Position numbers and translations under genes: made by a program. A DNA stretch of 64,000 nt from Hysterangium stoloniferum (lineage: Eukaryota; Basidiomycota; Agaricomycetes; Hysterangiales; Hysterangiaceae). The DNA lies in assembly GCA_015178975.1 (NCBI GenBank), contig WHVD01000071.1, positions 310,001 to 374,000 of the forward strand. Direction: 5' to 3'. The notes under the pieces were generated by a model. That model was not told the origin of the DNA and did no database searches. It worked only from the letters and a program-made list of their open reading frames with translations. Of this stretch, positions 12,577 through 24,789 are shown piece by piece; the stretch's first letter is position 1, and every line of letters begins with the position of its first letter.

Positions 12577-13730
12577 CTAATTAGACCCTACCGACAGACA
12601 CCGTGTCGCGATGACACAAAGGAAAGAACGCACGGTGAAATCCAAACGCTCAATTTGGGAACTGATGTATCCCTCATTGGTCGAGCCGCGCATTATGTCA
12701 CAATGTGGAAGGAGTAAAATGAGAATGGCGATGGTATCGAGGCTGCGCGCTGTGGTGAACGCGACTTCGGGCTCGGAAGATCCATCTATAATCTTCAGAG
12801 TCAACGCGATTATATGCTCCCCACACAACAGGAGATCCGAATTTGGAATTGTGTGTGTCAGAATCAGGCTGGTAGGGAAGTTTCATAGGCGGATGTAAGA
12901 CGGTGATGAAAGGGCAAATATTGTGAACGCACCTTGAGATGGGCCCAATTACGGAAGAAACGACATTCAGCTCTTTGATGTGATCGGTGAGAAGCGTGCT
13001 GTTGTCGAAGAAGGTTATCAAGGAGCGCATCCCCCAATACAGTGAGTCTGATATTTCCGAATCAATGTGACATGACAATGACGCTATATTCATGTCGTAG
13101 GCAGATGTAAGACGTTGGTGGAAGGTAAAACATTGTGAACGCACCATCCGATGGGCGCAATGAACGAAGAAACCACATTCAGTTGGCACATGTGGGCAAT
13201 GAGAAGTGTGCTGTCATCGAAGAAGGTTCGCAAGGAGCCAATACTCCAATACAGTGAATCTGATATCTCCGAATCAATGTGGCGTGACAATGACGCTATA
13301 TTCAAATTCGTGTTGTCCACTAAAACCTTCAATGCAGGCACAGCAATATCTCGACACCATGCATCTTGGTGGATGCAACACACAAGAAACCGCATGGGAT
13401 ATTCATAAAAGGAACGTCGGTGTGGGTGATATTGTCTGTTTTGGTTTGGGTGAGCAGGAGGAAATGATGTGATGAGCGACGCACGCTTGTCACCAGAATT
13501 CAATGCAACAACCTCTGATCGCGGTGAGCTCCTCGACAGATAGTTGACGCACGTGGCAGATCGCTTCCGTGATATCGAAGAGACGATAATGGTCCAGGCC
13601 CAGGAAATCCTAGATAACCGGCGATGTGTATGATAAATGTTGATGCGACCTCATCAAAGTTGGTGTGGAGTGGCGACTTGACTTAAAACATTGTAGTGAT
13701 GACGTAATCGCAATTGACCTCGGCAAATAC
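12577..13730 (-). pseudogene. Fam-A copy D: exons 3-4 with internal tandem duplication
   Basis: On the minus strand the exon 3 tail (HQDAW...RDIA, then ASLSRHID) runs from about 13,450 to 13,150. It then repeats as a second, diverged tail from about 13,095 to 12,940 (ASLSCHID), so the region around the third intron is duplicated in tandem. Exon 4 follows at 12,868-12,577 with LLPHCDIMRGSTN. Exons 1 and 2 are absent; sequence upstream of about 13,700 stops matching. The end reads VIATRCLSVGSN, showing a small deletion against VATPSTRVSVGSN of copy A. Not functional as it stands. Confidence 0.6.
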
Positions 13731-13924
13731 TAAGCATGAAGAAAATGTACCTCAGTCGACGCGAAGGGAGAATCGACTTAAGTATTAGATGTCAAAGAAA
13801 TCTGAGTATTTATATCAAAGAAAAACAATAGAAACGAAGAAAAAACCCAAGGTGACAATGCTGGGTAACGCGTTGGTAAGACTGAAAAACACGTGACTCT
13901 CATGTGCAACTATGACGTGTGCAA

Positions 13925-14296
13925 CACTGCTCTGAACCTTCTCTCCGTTCTCACAATATTTTACCTTACAGCACCGTCTTATATCCGCCTATGAAAGATT
14001 CTAACCAGTCTGATTCTGACGCACACCATTCCACATTGGGATCTCCTGGCGAATGGCGAAGGAATAATCGATTTGACTCGGCAGCTGATAGCTGGAACTT
14101 CCGAGCCCGTATGTACCACATTGCGCAACTTGATACCATCTCCATTCTCGTTTCTCTCCTTTCGCATTGTGACACAATGCGCGGCTCGACCAATCACCAA
14201 TCCACGAGTTACCGGCTTGAGCGTTCATATTTCACCGCGCGTTCCTTCTTTTGCGTGGTCACCACACCTTGCACTCGTGTGTCGGTAGGGTTCTAA
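13925..14296 (+). pseudogene. Fam-A exon 4 copy G
   Basis: The third intron tail (ending CTAACCAG) and exon 4 are recognisable, with the usual exon start TCTGATTCTGACGCACACC. Hydrophobic and acidic blocks follow the family order, and the end reads VVTTP...VSVGF. Frame changes exist near 14,040-14,110 relative to copies A and B. No upstream exons adjoin. Confidence 0.5.
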
Positions 14297-14449
14297 TTAG
14301 ATCCCCACATCAGTGTTGGAGTAACATGGTTAGCCTGAAAAACGTCTTGCACATTTAATCGGACACATTTCTTATTCGTTCCTCTTGGATAATGCCGAAA
14401 CATCTCAAGCAACCCATGAGGAGCTCAATAGCGTCGCTTTTATTTCACT

Positions 14450-14870
14450 CACTTCTCAACAACAATGCGCTGCTGATTAACCAGCTGAATGTTTTTCTTC
14501 GCTCATGGATTCCTTTTACAATACATTCTCTGTTTTCTGTGGTCCAGCATTGTCTTAAATTCGCATATGAAATTACCAAACCAATCTAGTTCTGACTCAA
14601 ATGAGTCCATATTGGCTGCAGTTGTTGGATGGGGAAAACTTAATTGGCATTGCGCTGAAGCCAATAATATCTGGAGCTTCTGACCCGGAATTCGGGTGCA
14701 ACGCAGCTCACGATCTCAATACCGTCCCAATTCTTGTTTGTCTCCTTACACAACCAGACGTCAAGACACAATGCACAGCGCATCAACAACCGGGTCACCA
14801 TTAAGTGTCTTGAACATTTAGTTTTCCCCGGCCTCTCTTTCCTCTTGGTGATGGCCACACACTTCAATTA
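14450..14870 (+). pseudogene. Fam-A exon 3 end plus exon 4, diverged subtype
   Basis: A CAGCTGAATG motif marks the exon 3 tail near 14,482. Exon 4 follows from about 14,600, with the ALKPIIS...SDPE...LNTVPILVC order. It is most like 1-240, not copies A-H, so these two form a separate subtype. Stops after QQPGHH break the frame. Confidence 0.45.
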
Positions 14871-14879
14871 TATATGGGT

Positions 14880-16170
14880 AAGCATCTCCTTCGAACTCCA
14901 TATCAGAGTTGAAAAAATGCGGTTTGATCTGGTGAACGTCCTGCTCAATAATTGGAAACGATTTTCAATGAGATACCGCCGGCATACTTGGAACAAACTA
15001 AGAGGAGGATCTCATTGCCTTTATAGTTCGCTTTAAAGGAAGATTAACCATTGCGTTAACCTGCGTAGTTTGAGGGAATCTCAGAGCGCATACAATATTA
15101 TTACTTGTTATTCTTATTACACCTCTGTTCTGAGTCCCTGATGAATGCTGGGTTGATGAAAGCTTTAACCTTGTAGGAGGTATGTTGTGGGATTACAAAT
15201 ACATCTCACAGGCAACAAATGTTCCTGGACTGTTTTTGAACCAGCCTGATACTGGGCCACCGTTGCCATTGTCTTTGGGAGGGATTCTGGTCCTTTTGCA
15301 TCATGCCAAAGTTATATTGTCTAGAGTGCCACCGATCGTATTCTGAATAAAGATCCTTGTCCATTAGTTATCCAAAAGAGAATGGGAAGAATATTCCTAT
15401 TGCCCTCCTACAGCACTGAAGATTATCCCCACAATCATGACATTACCTTGGCAAGTGTCTTACCTTCCGCGCAATTCTGATATACCAATAGCCCATGATC
15501 AGCTGAAAAGTTGGTATGGACTCACAGTGGTTTATTAATTCTCCGACTGACAAATGATCAAATTATGTAGCCCAATGAAATTCACCTTGAGAGCTCTGGT
15601 CTTCCTCTCTGTCTTCTTCAGATACTCCACAAAATTCAAGCCGATTGATATGGCGAGAGTGAAGAAATAATATCACTTACCATTAACCCGACTAGACTCA
15701 CACTTGCCCTGCCCTTCTCGTTGAAAGTGTTGATAAAATTAAACAGGCAGCGTGGACTCTCGCCAGAAATGGTTTAAGGTCGACAACACCAACCTAAAAG
15801 CAGCAGGGTAAGCATAGCTCTGGACTGCATTTATATAATTCATGGCAATGCCATGTCTCCAAAACCAGACAAGTCGTTTTTCTTTCCACTCTGACCCTCA
15901 ATAACCCCCTAAATACTACCTTATGGGGTGACAATTGTCAGAACTATTATTAGATGCTGTGAGCCATCAGCGGAAGGCGCAAGAAAGCAGTAAGGTAACA
16001 AAATCCACTGCACCCCAAATAGTTCAAGGAAGGTGAGGCACTTTTGTTTACAAAGGCAGGTATGACATGCTGTGAATCATGTGTAAGAATAGCCACAAGT
16101 CTGTAGAACACTCCAACTGACTGCACCATAAAAGCCCGGCACCCCCTTCTAGTGTGAGTATGACTGCCCC
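14880..16170. repeat. Fam-A upstream segment, copy 3
   Basis: Same order of landmarks as 241-2,320 but shorter; the deletion falls around the middle. It ends just before the Fam-A copy C start. No defendable gene. Confidence 0.5.
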
Positions 16171-16176
16171 GCACAA

Positions 16177-17735
16177 ATGTCTTCTTTCAACGAGCCAACT
16201 CTGGGGAATCACGATGAGGCAACAATTCAGAGCTACCTTGAAGGCGTTGAGGAGATACTACCCTTATTTTCCCCAGGTGTATTGAGTTTAGAGGAACTGG
16301 ACAAGATCATTAAGACGGGATGAGAGAGATATCCAGGGAGAAGCTTCGAGAACGATGGGGTTGTAACGAACCCGGCCATTATTCATATTATCTGGCGACG
16401 AGCAGCACATACAACTGTCTGCAAATCATATAGAGATTTGGGTTGACGCGAGTACAGTATAATGCTGTTTCTATGTGACCTATGTCACATGCGGCACATT
16501 TCAGTCTCAAGGAGAAACGAGCTACCATGACCCACCCACCGTTGTTAATATATCCACCAACAAGATGTCCGACGTCAACCCGTATCACAGTCATGTCGAG
16601 GACTGGGGAATTATCTCACGGAGTCATGGGAGATCTTCAAGTGTTGTAAAAAGCCCCGGGTGTTACTGTGGACTCTGTTTGGAAAGGATTGGAATGAAAG
16701 TCCTTCATAGTGCAAAGAAAGTTTCGCTTATGGCCAAGCTGACAATATACGGGTAAATCATAAGTCGGTTATCTCAAGATGCAAGACTGGGAAGAATACT
16801 CCAAGAGACTGTCGATTTAATGAGGTAGGGATAGCTCAGCGTCAATGTTGAATACACTCTAAATTCCGACATCTTTGTAGACCTACATATCCACTTCAAA
16901 GTGAAAGAAGAGCCCCAATGGTGTTAAATGATTGATTCTCGGTGCTTTTGCTTTGTATAGTAGCAAAGGTCACACTACTTGCGTTATGCTATCTTTGGTT
17001 TCCGCCTTCATATGGTGTTCCGGTGTCTATTGATTAGATAGAAATACGTCAACTGCGATTCAGCTATCACTTTACAACATTTTAGTCAAGTCACCACTGC
17101 ACACTAATTTTGATGAGGTTGCCTCAACATTTATCATACACATGGCAGGTTATCTATCAGAATTTGGTCACTCTTTCCCGTTTTCGGCCTTGTATATATC
17201 GTGGAAGCGATCTTCCACGTGCGTCAGCTCTCTGTAGAGGAGCTCACGGCGATCGGAGGGTGCATTGAATTTTGGTTACAACCGTGCGTCGTGACATCAC
17301 ACATTTCATCTGGCCCAATCAAACCTGAACAAATCACCCACAACCGCCTTCCTTTTATGAATATCAGATACGGCTTCTCGGGTGTTGCATCCACCAAGAT
17401 GCGTGGTTTCGAGATATTGCTAGAGCTGTATTGAAGATGGCATCATTGTCACGTCACGTTGATTGGAGGACATCACATCCCCTATTTTGGAGTATTTTCT
17501 GCTTGAAAACCTTCTTAGATGACAGCACGCTTCTCAACTATTACATCAACCAGCTGAATGTGGTTTCTTCGCTCATTGGGCCCATCGTAAGGTACGTTCA
17601 CAATATTTACCTGCTAGCACCCTCTTACATCCGCCTATGGTACTTTCCTACCAGTCCGATCCTGATGCAGACTCTCCCAAATTGGGATCTCCTAGGGTCT
17701 GGGGAACGAATAATCGAGTTGACTCTAAAGCCGAT
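16177..17735 (+). pseudogene. Fam-A copy C: multiply broken and 3' fused
   Basis: All four exons are traceable: exon 1 from ATG 16,177, exon 2 16,505-16,824, exon 3 16,881-17,591, intron 17,592-17,654 and exon 4 from 17,655. Lesions include a one-base deletion near 16,318 (ACGGGATG for ACGGGGATG), loss of the first GTGAGT donor and nearby codons (16,450), and a stop in ATATACGGGTAA (16,747-16,756). Exon 4 family sequence ends at about 17,730 and continues into a piece of inverted upstream segment. Clearly a pseudogene. Confidence 0.65.
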
Positions 17736-17739
17736 GAAT

Positions 17740-18340
17740 TTGGCGGAATGTCTGAACAGGACAAAGCATAAGGTAAGGCCGGGACTTCTCAGAGTCGATG
17801 TTATCGGGGTACGTAATGGGATATCTTCCATTGCTGCGTTTCCATTCAGAATTTGTATTAATAAATTGAACACATAATGCCATGTCAGGTAATACTTGCT
17901 TCCACTAGCCGTGTTATTTTCTGTCTTGATCGCCCCAGGCTCACACTAGTGATTCGTGGATATGGCTCTTCAATGCGACGATTACAGTGGAGATCCATGA
18001 TTGTGACCCACCCGCAGCGTGATCGCAGGCGGAGTTCGTCTGGTACCTACAGAATTCACCATTCTGGTAATACTTACATGTCGCCTTTTTCTGCTTCCTT
18101 GCCGGCCCCTTCGATGCTGGTCAGTCCACTGTTCCTTTTGGGCTTCACAAAGATGGCCATGACAGTCCCTCTTCTATCCCACCAGGTGGTCATCCATCGC
18201 GGCTCTGATCTTTATGCTTCAATCCATCCTTCATGTTTTCGTCTTAAATTATTGTCATTCAGGGAATTAATGATGTACTGTGAGTTGATTCGAATTTCTC
18301 AGCTGATCATCGGCTGACATTGGCTCAAACTATATAGCTG
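17740..18340 (-). repeat. Inverted piece of the Fam-A upstream segment
   Basis: From about 17,870 the sequence matches the right arm (10,780-11,170): GACAGGTAATACTT, GTGACCCACCCG, GGCGGAGT and TTCACAAAGRTGGCC occur in the same order. It is thus inverted relative to 1,100-1,450 and 7,250-7,560. A 146-codon plus-strand frame (17,877-18,317) crosses it, but it is not open in the paralogues. Confidence 0.5.
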
Positions 18341-18517
18341 TGTAAATTTGAGAAATACAGCTCCAAAGTGAGTGATGAAAGGGCAACGCTATTGAACTGC
18401 CCCTGGTTTGGTTGAGATGTGTTGGCATTATCCAAGAGAAATGAATAGAAATTGTGTCCAATTGATGGTACAAGACCTTTGTCATGGCAACCATTTCTCC
18501 AACACGTATATGGAGTT

Positions 18518-18850
18518 CTAATTACACCCTACTGTGGAAGGTGTGACGACAACGCAGGGGAAGGAACACGCGGTGGGGTCAAGGCAAATGAGCCAGGAAC
18601 GGATGGATTGTTCATTTATTGAGCTGCCCATTGTGTCACAGTGTTGAATGAGAGAAAGAAGAATGGCGATGGAGGAGAGCTTGTGCACTGTGGTACACGC
18701 GGATTCGGGGTCGGAAGGTCCAGCTATCAGCTTCAGAGTCAACTGCATTATTCCGTCACCAGACGTCAAGAGAGACCGACCTGGCTTCGTGTGCCGCACA
18801 ATGAGACTGGTAGGACAATCATTTGTACAACAGATTGGGAATTGAAGCAT
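18518..18850 (-). pseudogene. Fam-A exon 4 copy H
   Basis: Minus-strand exon 4 with LTLKLIAGPSDPESACTTV, then a SIAILLSLIQHCD helix in place of LLPHCD, and an ending CVVVTPSTVGCN. Its downstream segment lies at 18,360-18,517 in the matching orientation. No other exon adjoins. Confidence 0.55.
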
Positions 18851-19504
18851 GAGGTTAAAGTAATCAGATGAAGTGGAGTGATCACTTGTTGTATGGCTTG
18901 ATCATGTCACAAGCAAAATAAATATAACAATTTGGCTCACCTTTTTTTGGAAACACCACGAGTAATATCGTACCCGTGCTTGTATATCCTAGGGTAGCAT
19001 GGATTGGCGGCAAAATAGTGGAGCCCTTAATGAAAAAAAACAACTATTCTTGATCAATCCGGTGGTTTTAAGAGGATTAAAGTACATATACACAACTGGA
19101 TGTCGTATTTTGACTATACACTGCAGAACATGCACGAACGGCACCCGGTCGGACATGAGTACATTACGGTAATTTTGATTACCTGTTGAATGATTACCTC
19201 TCCTTTAGTTTCAATTACCCCGCAGATGCTCAGCTCAATAGAACCGCATGGCTGGTGGGAGATGTGTGCTTAAACAACGCATACTTTTCAATAAACGTCA
19301 GCCACACACAAGAGGTCCCACATGGAACACTCCTTGATACGTTTACATCGATCAGAAGTTAGGTCGCAAATTGGTTCTTTGCACCTACGGACATCAGGGT
19401 GAAAGAATATTGTCTAATTCTTTCTGGACGTGGCGTCGAGGCCGCAGGCTGATATGTGTTGACGTGTCGCCTTCGTCCAATCCATTTGAAAACCCCGCTT
19501 TCCC

Positions 19505-19520
19505 AAACTATAAAAGATAG
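19505..19520 (+). promoter_or_regulatory. TATA-like box upstream of the F-box pseudogene
   Basis: CTATAAAAG sits about 110 bp upstream of ATG 19,623, a plausible spacing for a fungal core promoter with a 5' UTR. Sequence match only. Confidence 0.3.
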
Positions 19521-19622
19521 ATCCCAAACTTGTCTTTCGCCATAAACAACTTATCAACTGCGTCACCTGGCGCCTCTTCTGAAACAACATTCTTCTCTAA
19601 CTAAATGGGACAGCATTGATAT

Positions 19623-20610
19623 ATGTGTGTAGATAATTTCAATAATTGTTACTCAACGTCACCTTTAAGATCCGATATAGATGCACGACGACTCATCCCG
19701 CTCAACCGTTCCGGGTTAAAATTAGGCGAATTATTTTGGAACGAACACCCTAACATCATAGTATTACTATGCTGGCCTGTAACCTGTGATGTTTTAATGG
19801 AAAATATCGAAAGGAATTGGTCTATCGTTCGGCCTAGGGATGGCAGGTATTTTTACACTCTCAAAAATGATCACATCCCTAACAGAATATGTAGCTCCAA
19901 ATACCCAAAAAGTAAAATTGAACAGCTCCCATATGATATTCATCTCTCCATTTTTAATGCCCTCCAAGTCGAAGACGCCGTCTCCCTTGCAATAACCTGC
20001 TGGGTGATGTGGGATGCTATTAAAAAGATTCTACCAGCGGCAATGGAAACTGTCTTCTTTCCTCTTGCGGCCCACCATCGCATTATTTGGTCGGGAATTA
20101 TGTTTTGAATGATGACTACCCCCGTGGAATGCTTACTGAGGAAGAGCTTGACGAAGTTTCTGAATCAGAAGGTCTGTATTCGTAGATGCGTGAGTTTGAA
20201 GAGTGGGACGAAGACAATGGCATATTTCCTCCAGCCGCAATGGTACCAGGGTCACATGATTGGCGCATTTTTCAAGAGATTGTTGATAAAAAGTCGGCCC
20301 TGGTACGAGTCGTTTGTAATATGTCTAAGAAAGAGTATATCCGCGAAAGTGGTATAACTGCGGAAGCCGGCCTGGAAGAGATGGGTGTCACACAGGCGAT
20401 ATTATCGCGAATTTGCTGGTCTCATGATCCCTCTTCGTCTATGGCCTATCAAGGAGACATCCACCGTGGTACCTGGGTGGGCGATCGTATTGACATCATG
20501 TGTGCGATGCCGTCTTGATGGCAGAATCGAAGGATCCTTCCAAAGCACCCTGGAAGGACGTCACAGAAGCGTGTGTCCAGATGCTCCTTGATATCCGGAG
20601 TGCTTAGATC
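19623..20610 (+). pseudogene. F-box domain protein, broken
   Basis: Residues about 101-140 form an F-box: IEQLPYDIHLSIFNALQ followed by EDAVSLAITC and a W-x-I ending. Downstream parts fit the agaricomycete F-box family: DDYPRGMLTEEEL, SHDWRIFQEI, a leucine/serine-rich NMSKKEYIRES step, SRICWSHDPSSSM and HRGTWVGDRIDI. Three lesions separate these blocks. A one-base frameshift lies near 20,095 (WSG into NYVLNDDYP). An in-frame TAG follows GLYS near 20,185. Another frameshift near 20,510 leads into APWKDVTEACVQ. F-box proteins recruit substrates to SCF ubiquitin ligases, but this copy cannot encode a full protein. Its 3' part is duplicated at 46,620-46,968 (-). Confidence 0.75.
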
Positions 20611-21317
20611 TCGGCGTACTAGCTCAGTATTCATTATTCTGGCCCCCTATGTCCTGTGGATGTATATTACTATAAAATTAGACAAGGGCTTTGCAACGGT
20701 TTGAATTCTTTGTCATTCTTGAGTTTCAAACTGAAAGACTGGTTAGACATTTTGTACTCCAGTACCGACAGCGACACAATTCCTCGTGGATTACAGTTAT
20801 ATGATTAACCGCCGAAGCATTGATTACACTCATTTGCAATCTTTCGCTCGAAATCCTACAAGAGCATGGACCTTCTCATTATTCCCGCCACACTCGCAGA
20901 ACCGTGACCACACGAATAAACTCAGTCTCTTATAATTGGTGTATAACGGACCGGTAAATAACTTTAAGAAAAACCTTCTCTTGGCATAAAGTTTTTTTGC
21001 CTAAAAAATCCTGGTTTTCATTAAATTCTCTGAAGGGCAGGATTATGTAGAAATTAGGAAGGTGTTGGGATACAGAGCATACTGGGTGGACGACTGGGAG
21101 GTCTGTATGTACTTAACCAGGGCTCCAGTTATAAGACCAGTGGAGCTTGGCTTCCACACAAATTGTCTGGTTGCTCTGGTATTTCAAGCAAACAAGAAGT
21201 ACATATCAAAATTATAAGTCAATCAATGTTTAGCTGGTAACTAGAGGGAGGTTGATGGTGGATTAAATCTCAGTGCGTTTCAGCTCCCAGTTCGCCATTT
21301 ATCTAGACTAATAAATC

Positions 21318-22603
21318 ATGAGCAACGACAGCGGAAAATTCCTGTTTTACAGGGAGAGTGGCACCTTCACTGATACTCGGAAGGCGAGTAAGATTCCAAT
21401 TATAGATGCCTCCAGATGCCTCGCGATGGACAGGAACCTGACAAGATTACAGTAGAGCACGTCGAGTTTAACAAGATGGTGCCAATCCAAAGCACAAATT
21501 TCTTTTATGCCATCTCGTTGAACAAAAGGAATGCCCCCATAAAACTCCTAGAAGGTCCTATGGCCGTGTGGAATAACTTGGGAAGGAGAAGAATAAGGAA
21601 TATCATGCATCTACCCCTCCCACCACTGTTCCTCCTACTCCCAATTTCTCTCTTAGTTAATTTTCTGTGGAAATTGCTTCCAACCCCGACATAGGATCCA
21701 TAAAATTGAGCAGAAAATCTCCCTCGTTCTTTGACCAATATATCTGTGGACGTCTCCATCCTGACATCTTCCCAGGATGCCTCAGACGAGCTCCAATTTT
21801 CTTCTGATGGTACTACTGCCTTCCTTGAGCCATGGCCGGAGTTTGACATACTCGAATCATTGGATCTGAGGAGTATTAGAGAGCCATTCACTCTATCAAA
21901 GGACGTTACTTTGGTCAAAGTCATCCGCCTCCAAGCCATGGAATCCCATAATACCTAACCAATACTATTGGTTCGCGCATGCATTTATCGTGCCATTCAA
22001 TTGCACACACATGTAAGTGCTGTTTTTATACCTTTGAAGAGGAAGGCGGGTACTTGTCAACTTACTATTTTCCCTTATTGCCAAACGATCCCCATGGGCA
22101 CACAAGGCCGCAAGCCTGAGGACATGTTACAACCATTTGAAAAGGCGTGGGGGTGGGAAATGCAAGAATTCGATAATACAAGGAGCATAAATCTGTAGTG
22201 GTGGTGGCTATTGGGGAACGGTCTCAAATAATCAAGTACTCATCTCATCATGTATCCAGGAAGCAATAAAGAGGTCTGAAGAGAGAAGGACAGAGAACAA
22301 GTGGCTCAAGAAGGAGAAAAAGAGGCTCGAGGAGGTAGGTGTTGTAATACACTGTTGGATAATCGATGACTTATCCGAGAAGATAGCCAAGAATGAAAGG
22401 AAGGATAAGAAGAGGATTAAAGAGGTCCGTATTGTGAGATATTGTTGGATAACGGTGACCTATTCCAATAGATAGCCGAGAATAAAAGGGAGAAGAAGAG
22501 GAGGATCAAAGAGGAATACATCACATTTAAAATGGCTTATGAAGAGGAAAGGAATAATAACAAAAGTCATCGAGGATATTCCTGTGCACACTCTTGTGCG
22601 TAG
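21318..22603 (+). pseudogene. Fam-C copy I: protein with coiled-coil tail
   Basis: Not a family I recognise. The start MSNDSGKFLFYRESGTF is shared by copies II (ATG 43,409) and III (ATG 57,833). A frame change near 21,410 leads to a second conserved part, EPDKITVEHVEF...KMVPIQS, then a hydrophobic PPLFLLLPISLLVNFLW segment (likely one membrane span). An acidic part follows (DELQFSSDGTT...FDILESLDLRS), then GRKPEDMLQPFEKAW. The end is a charged coiled coil split by two short introns, 22,335-22,382 and 22,425-22,471, with the 14-codon exon IAKNERKDKKRIKE between them. Frame breaks at about 21,410, 21,700 and 22,150 could be unseen introns or lesions; the three copies do not agree, so I call it a pseudogene. 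Confidence 0.5.
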
Positions 22604-23094
22604 GCTGTCATCAACTAGAGCTTTTATATTTACTTGCAGCTCACTTTGATTTTCCCATGGTCACTTTCCATTATGATGTCATGCTTCCTATGCTGTTTTC
22701 CCTTTCATGGGCTCAGTCCTTCACCCTTGTCTACAAATGCCCCTCTCCCCTGGTAGGCTGGCCGTTACTTAGTATGCAGGTTGCACATCGGGTTTATCTG
22801 GTACTTGTAAATCTATATCCCTCGTCTGCTACGTAGAAGGGGTGCCAGAGTTCATCTCAATCATAAACCAAAATGATGCAACAGATTTGCCACGTAAGTA
22901 AATCAAAGGCAGCTTGCATCCAAGTTGTTTCTCTTCAAGTTTATTTTAATGCTACATAGCACATATCAGTGGCATAAACTAACCATAATTCATTGCTTTA
23001 CAGAGGATTCTAGGTAATCTACATACCTGAAACTTTACAATGATCATAGATCGCCAAATGTCTGATGTGAAAGTCTAGAAATCATTGTTATAGC

Positions 23095-23900
23095 TTTTGC
23101 TTAAATCCCTCCTCCAGTCTTACACTTTCACTCATTGTTCACCCTTTGTTTCTTGTTTCCTTTGTTCCACTCCTTTTGTTCTGGCACGTGACCACATCAT
23201 ACATGTATATAGCCTAGGTACCTTTCTCTCTCCTACCTTACTGTATGCTGTAACCTCCTGTATCCCATCTCGGTTCTAGACAATACACCATGGTCCTGTC
23301 AACTTGTGTGACCACCAGTGATCTTTCATTACTTCACTCTTTTGGTATTGACATACCTCAGGTCAACCCTCATCAGTAAATGGATGCTTCACTACTAAAG
23401 CCCAATGTCCTTTGGTCCTCTGTAGCAGAAAATATATTCATCACCACTTGAGCGTATACTACAAAATTCATCATAAAACCAAACAATTCAATCTTTTGCA
23501 TGCATATCATCATGCCCAAACCCGCCTCAATAAGGGCCACTAGCTATAGTTTGTTGGGTTTGATTATAGTGTATTTAAGGAACATGTAAATATAGGTGTC
23601 TCACATGATGGCATGGCATTCCATTGGTGACAAAAGGCATTGCAATGCGATTGTTTTGACCATTTTGTATCCTTCCTCCCTATCTCCTGGGAAATGTTTT
23701 ACACCTAGGTGTGCTGTTTTGGTGCCAGTGATAATCAACTAAATCGATACAAAGGGGACACATGGAGGATTGACACATTGACAATGAGATTCCACTTTGT
23801 AAACCCCGTTCCAATAGTACAACATGTCACAATGACAGAAATTTGACACAGCAATTAAAAGGTGAGCTAACATAAAAAACCGATTTGCAGTCATATTGGC
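23095..23900. other. Unassigned stretch without paralogue
   Basis: AT-rich, pyrimidine-rich sequence. Homology to block II stops at about 23,095 (CTCCTCCA). No open frame over about 60 codons has protein-like features. I see no gene, repeat or element end here. Confidence 0.4.
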
Positions 23901-24367
23901 ACTAGTGAGGCCAGTCAGGTGCATCCAAGTCTGTGTTGTTGTCCCAGTAATGTGGGAGAGGCGTCGGCATCCAGCAAAACGACGCCCAAGTGTTCTCTGG
24001 TTTGATACGCTGGGGATAATATATTAGTCACAGATAGCGGCTGGAGATCAGACCAGTTGAGGAAGAGGCATAAGCAGAATAAACACCCACCCACATATGT
24101 GACGTATGGGACTAAGAAACCGTTGTTAATCCGGAGGGTATGTTTCGCATGATTTAAGGACTCCGTTGACACTGCTAAATCACGATCAGCCATCAACCTA
24201 GGCAATTAACTATGTACGAGAGCGTAGGCATCGTCAGCGGTGTCTGTACTGGCATGCTTCAGACGGATTTCCTCACTGCCTGTCTACCCCCTCACGAAGG
24301 ACTCATCGGATCGGACCTCCCGTTTTGACCATGTGCAACTGGGTGATAGAGGCTTTCGTGTACATTC

Positions 24368-24766
24368 TCACATAATTATGACGAAAGAAAAAGAGAGAGA
24401 TAGAATCAGTCCCGAACGATGGGTAATAGAAAGGGTAATAATAGACTCCGTAGAGGCCAGCCCTTCGTCGAACGGATCATATGCATCATGTATAATATGT
24501 TGTGGGTAGCAGGGTAGCATTTTTACCCTACGGACAGCGGTCGCAGCTACACCCTTCTTGATCAGTTCCTCATCCTGTTGTCGGCAAGATCGTTGATGAT
24601 GTGGTGGTAAGATGAGCTTGGAACGAATATAATACGACACATGGTGAGAATCGACTGTATCTTGTGAAGTACCTGTCACGAATATATGATCTCCAGTCGA
24701 CTGACATAGTAGCGGAAATGTCCGGATACTGGGGTAAATAAATTGTCCTCGCGTATTGTGTGACAC
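24368..24766 (-). CDS. Hypothetical ORF, 132 codons
   Basis: A single open frame on the minus strand with a mixed composition, a basic DEELIKKGVAATAVRRVKM middle and a hydrophobic end. Only its C-terminal part (24,368-24,400) lies in sequence shared with block II, where the frame is lost. No motif is recognised and no start context supports it. It could be chance. Confidence 0.2.
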   Translation of the reverse strand: MSHNTRGQFIYPSIRTFPLLCQSTGDHIFVTGTSQDTVDSHHVSYYIRSKLILPPHHQRSCRQQDEELIKKGVAATAVRRVKMLPCYPQHIIHDAYDPFDEGLASTESIITLSITHRSGLILSLSFSFVIIM

Positions 24767-24789
24767 GAACTGTAAGTGTGGTGAAGCTT

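Noticed and set aside
14640-14867. Minus-strand frame opposite the diverged exon 4
   Set aside because: Shadow of a Fam-A exon 4 remnant; not open in the sister copy at 1-240.
21505-21939. 144-codon minus-strand frame in Fam-C copy I
   Set aside because: The plus-strand reading is conserved in all three copies and ends in a coiled coil with spliced exons; the minus frame is broken in copies II and III.
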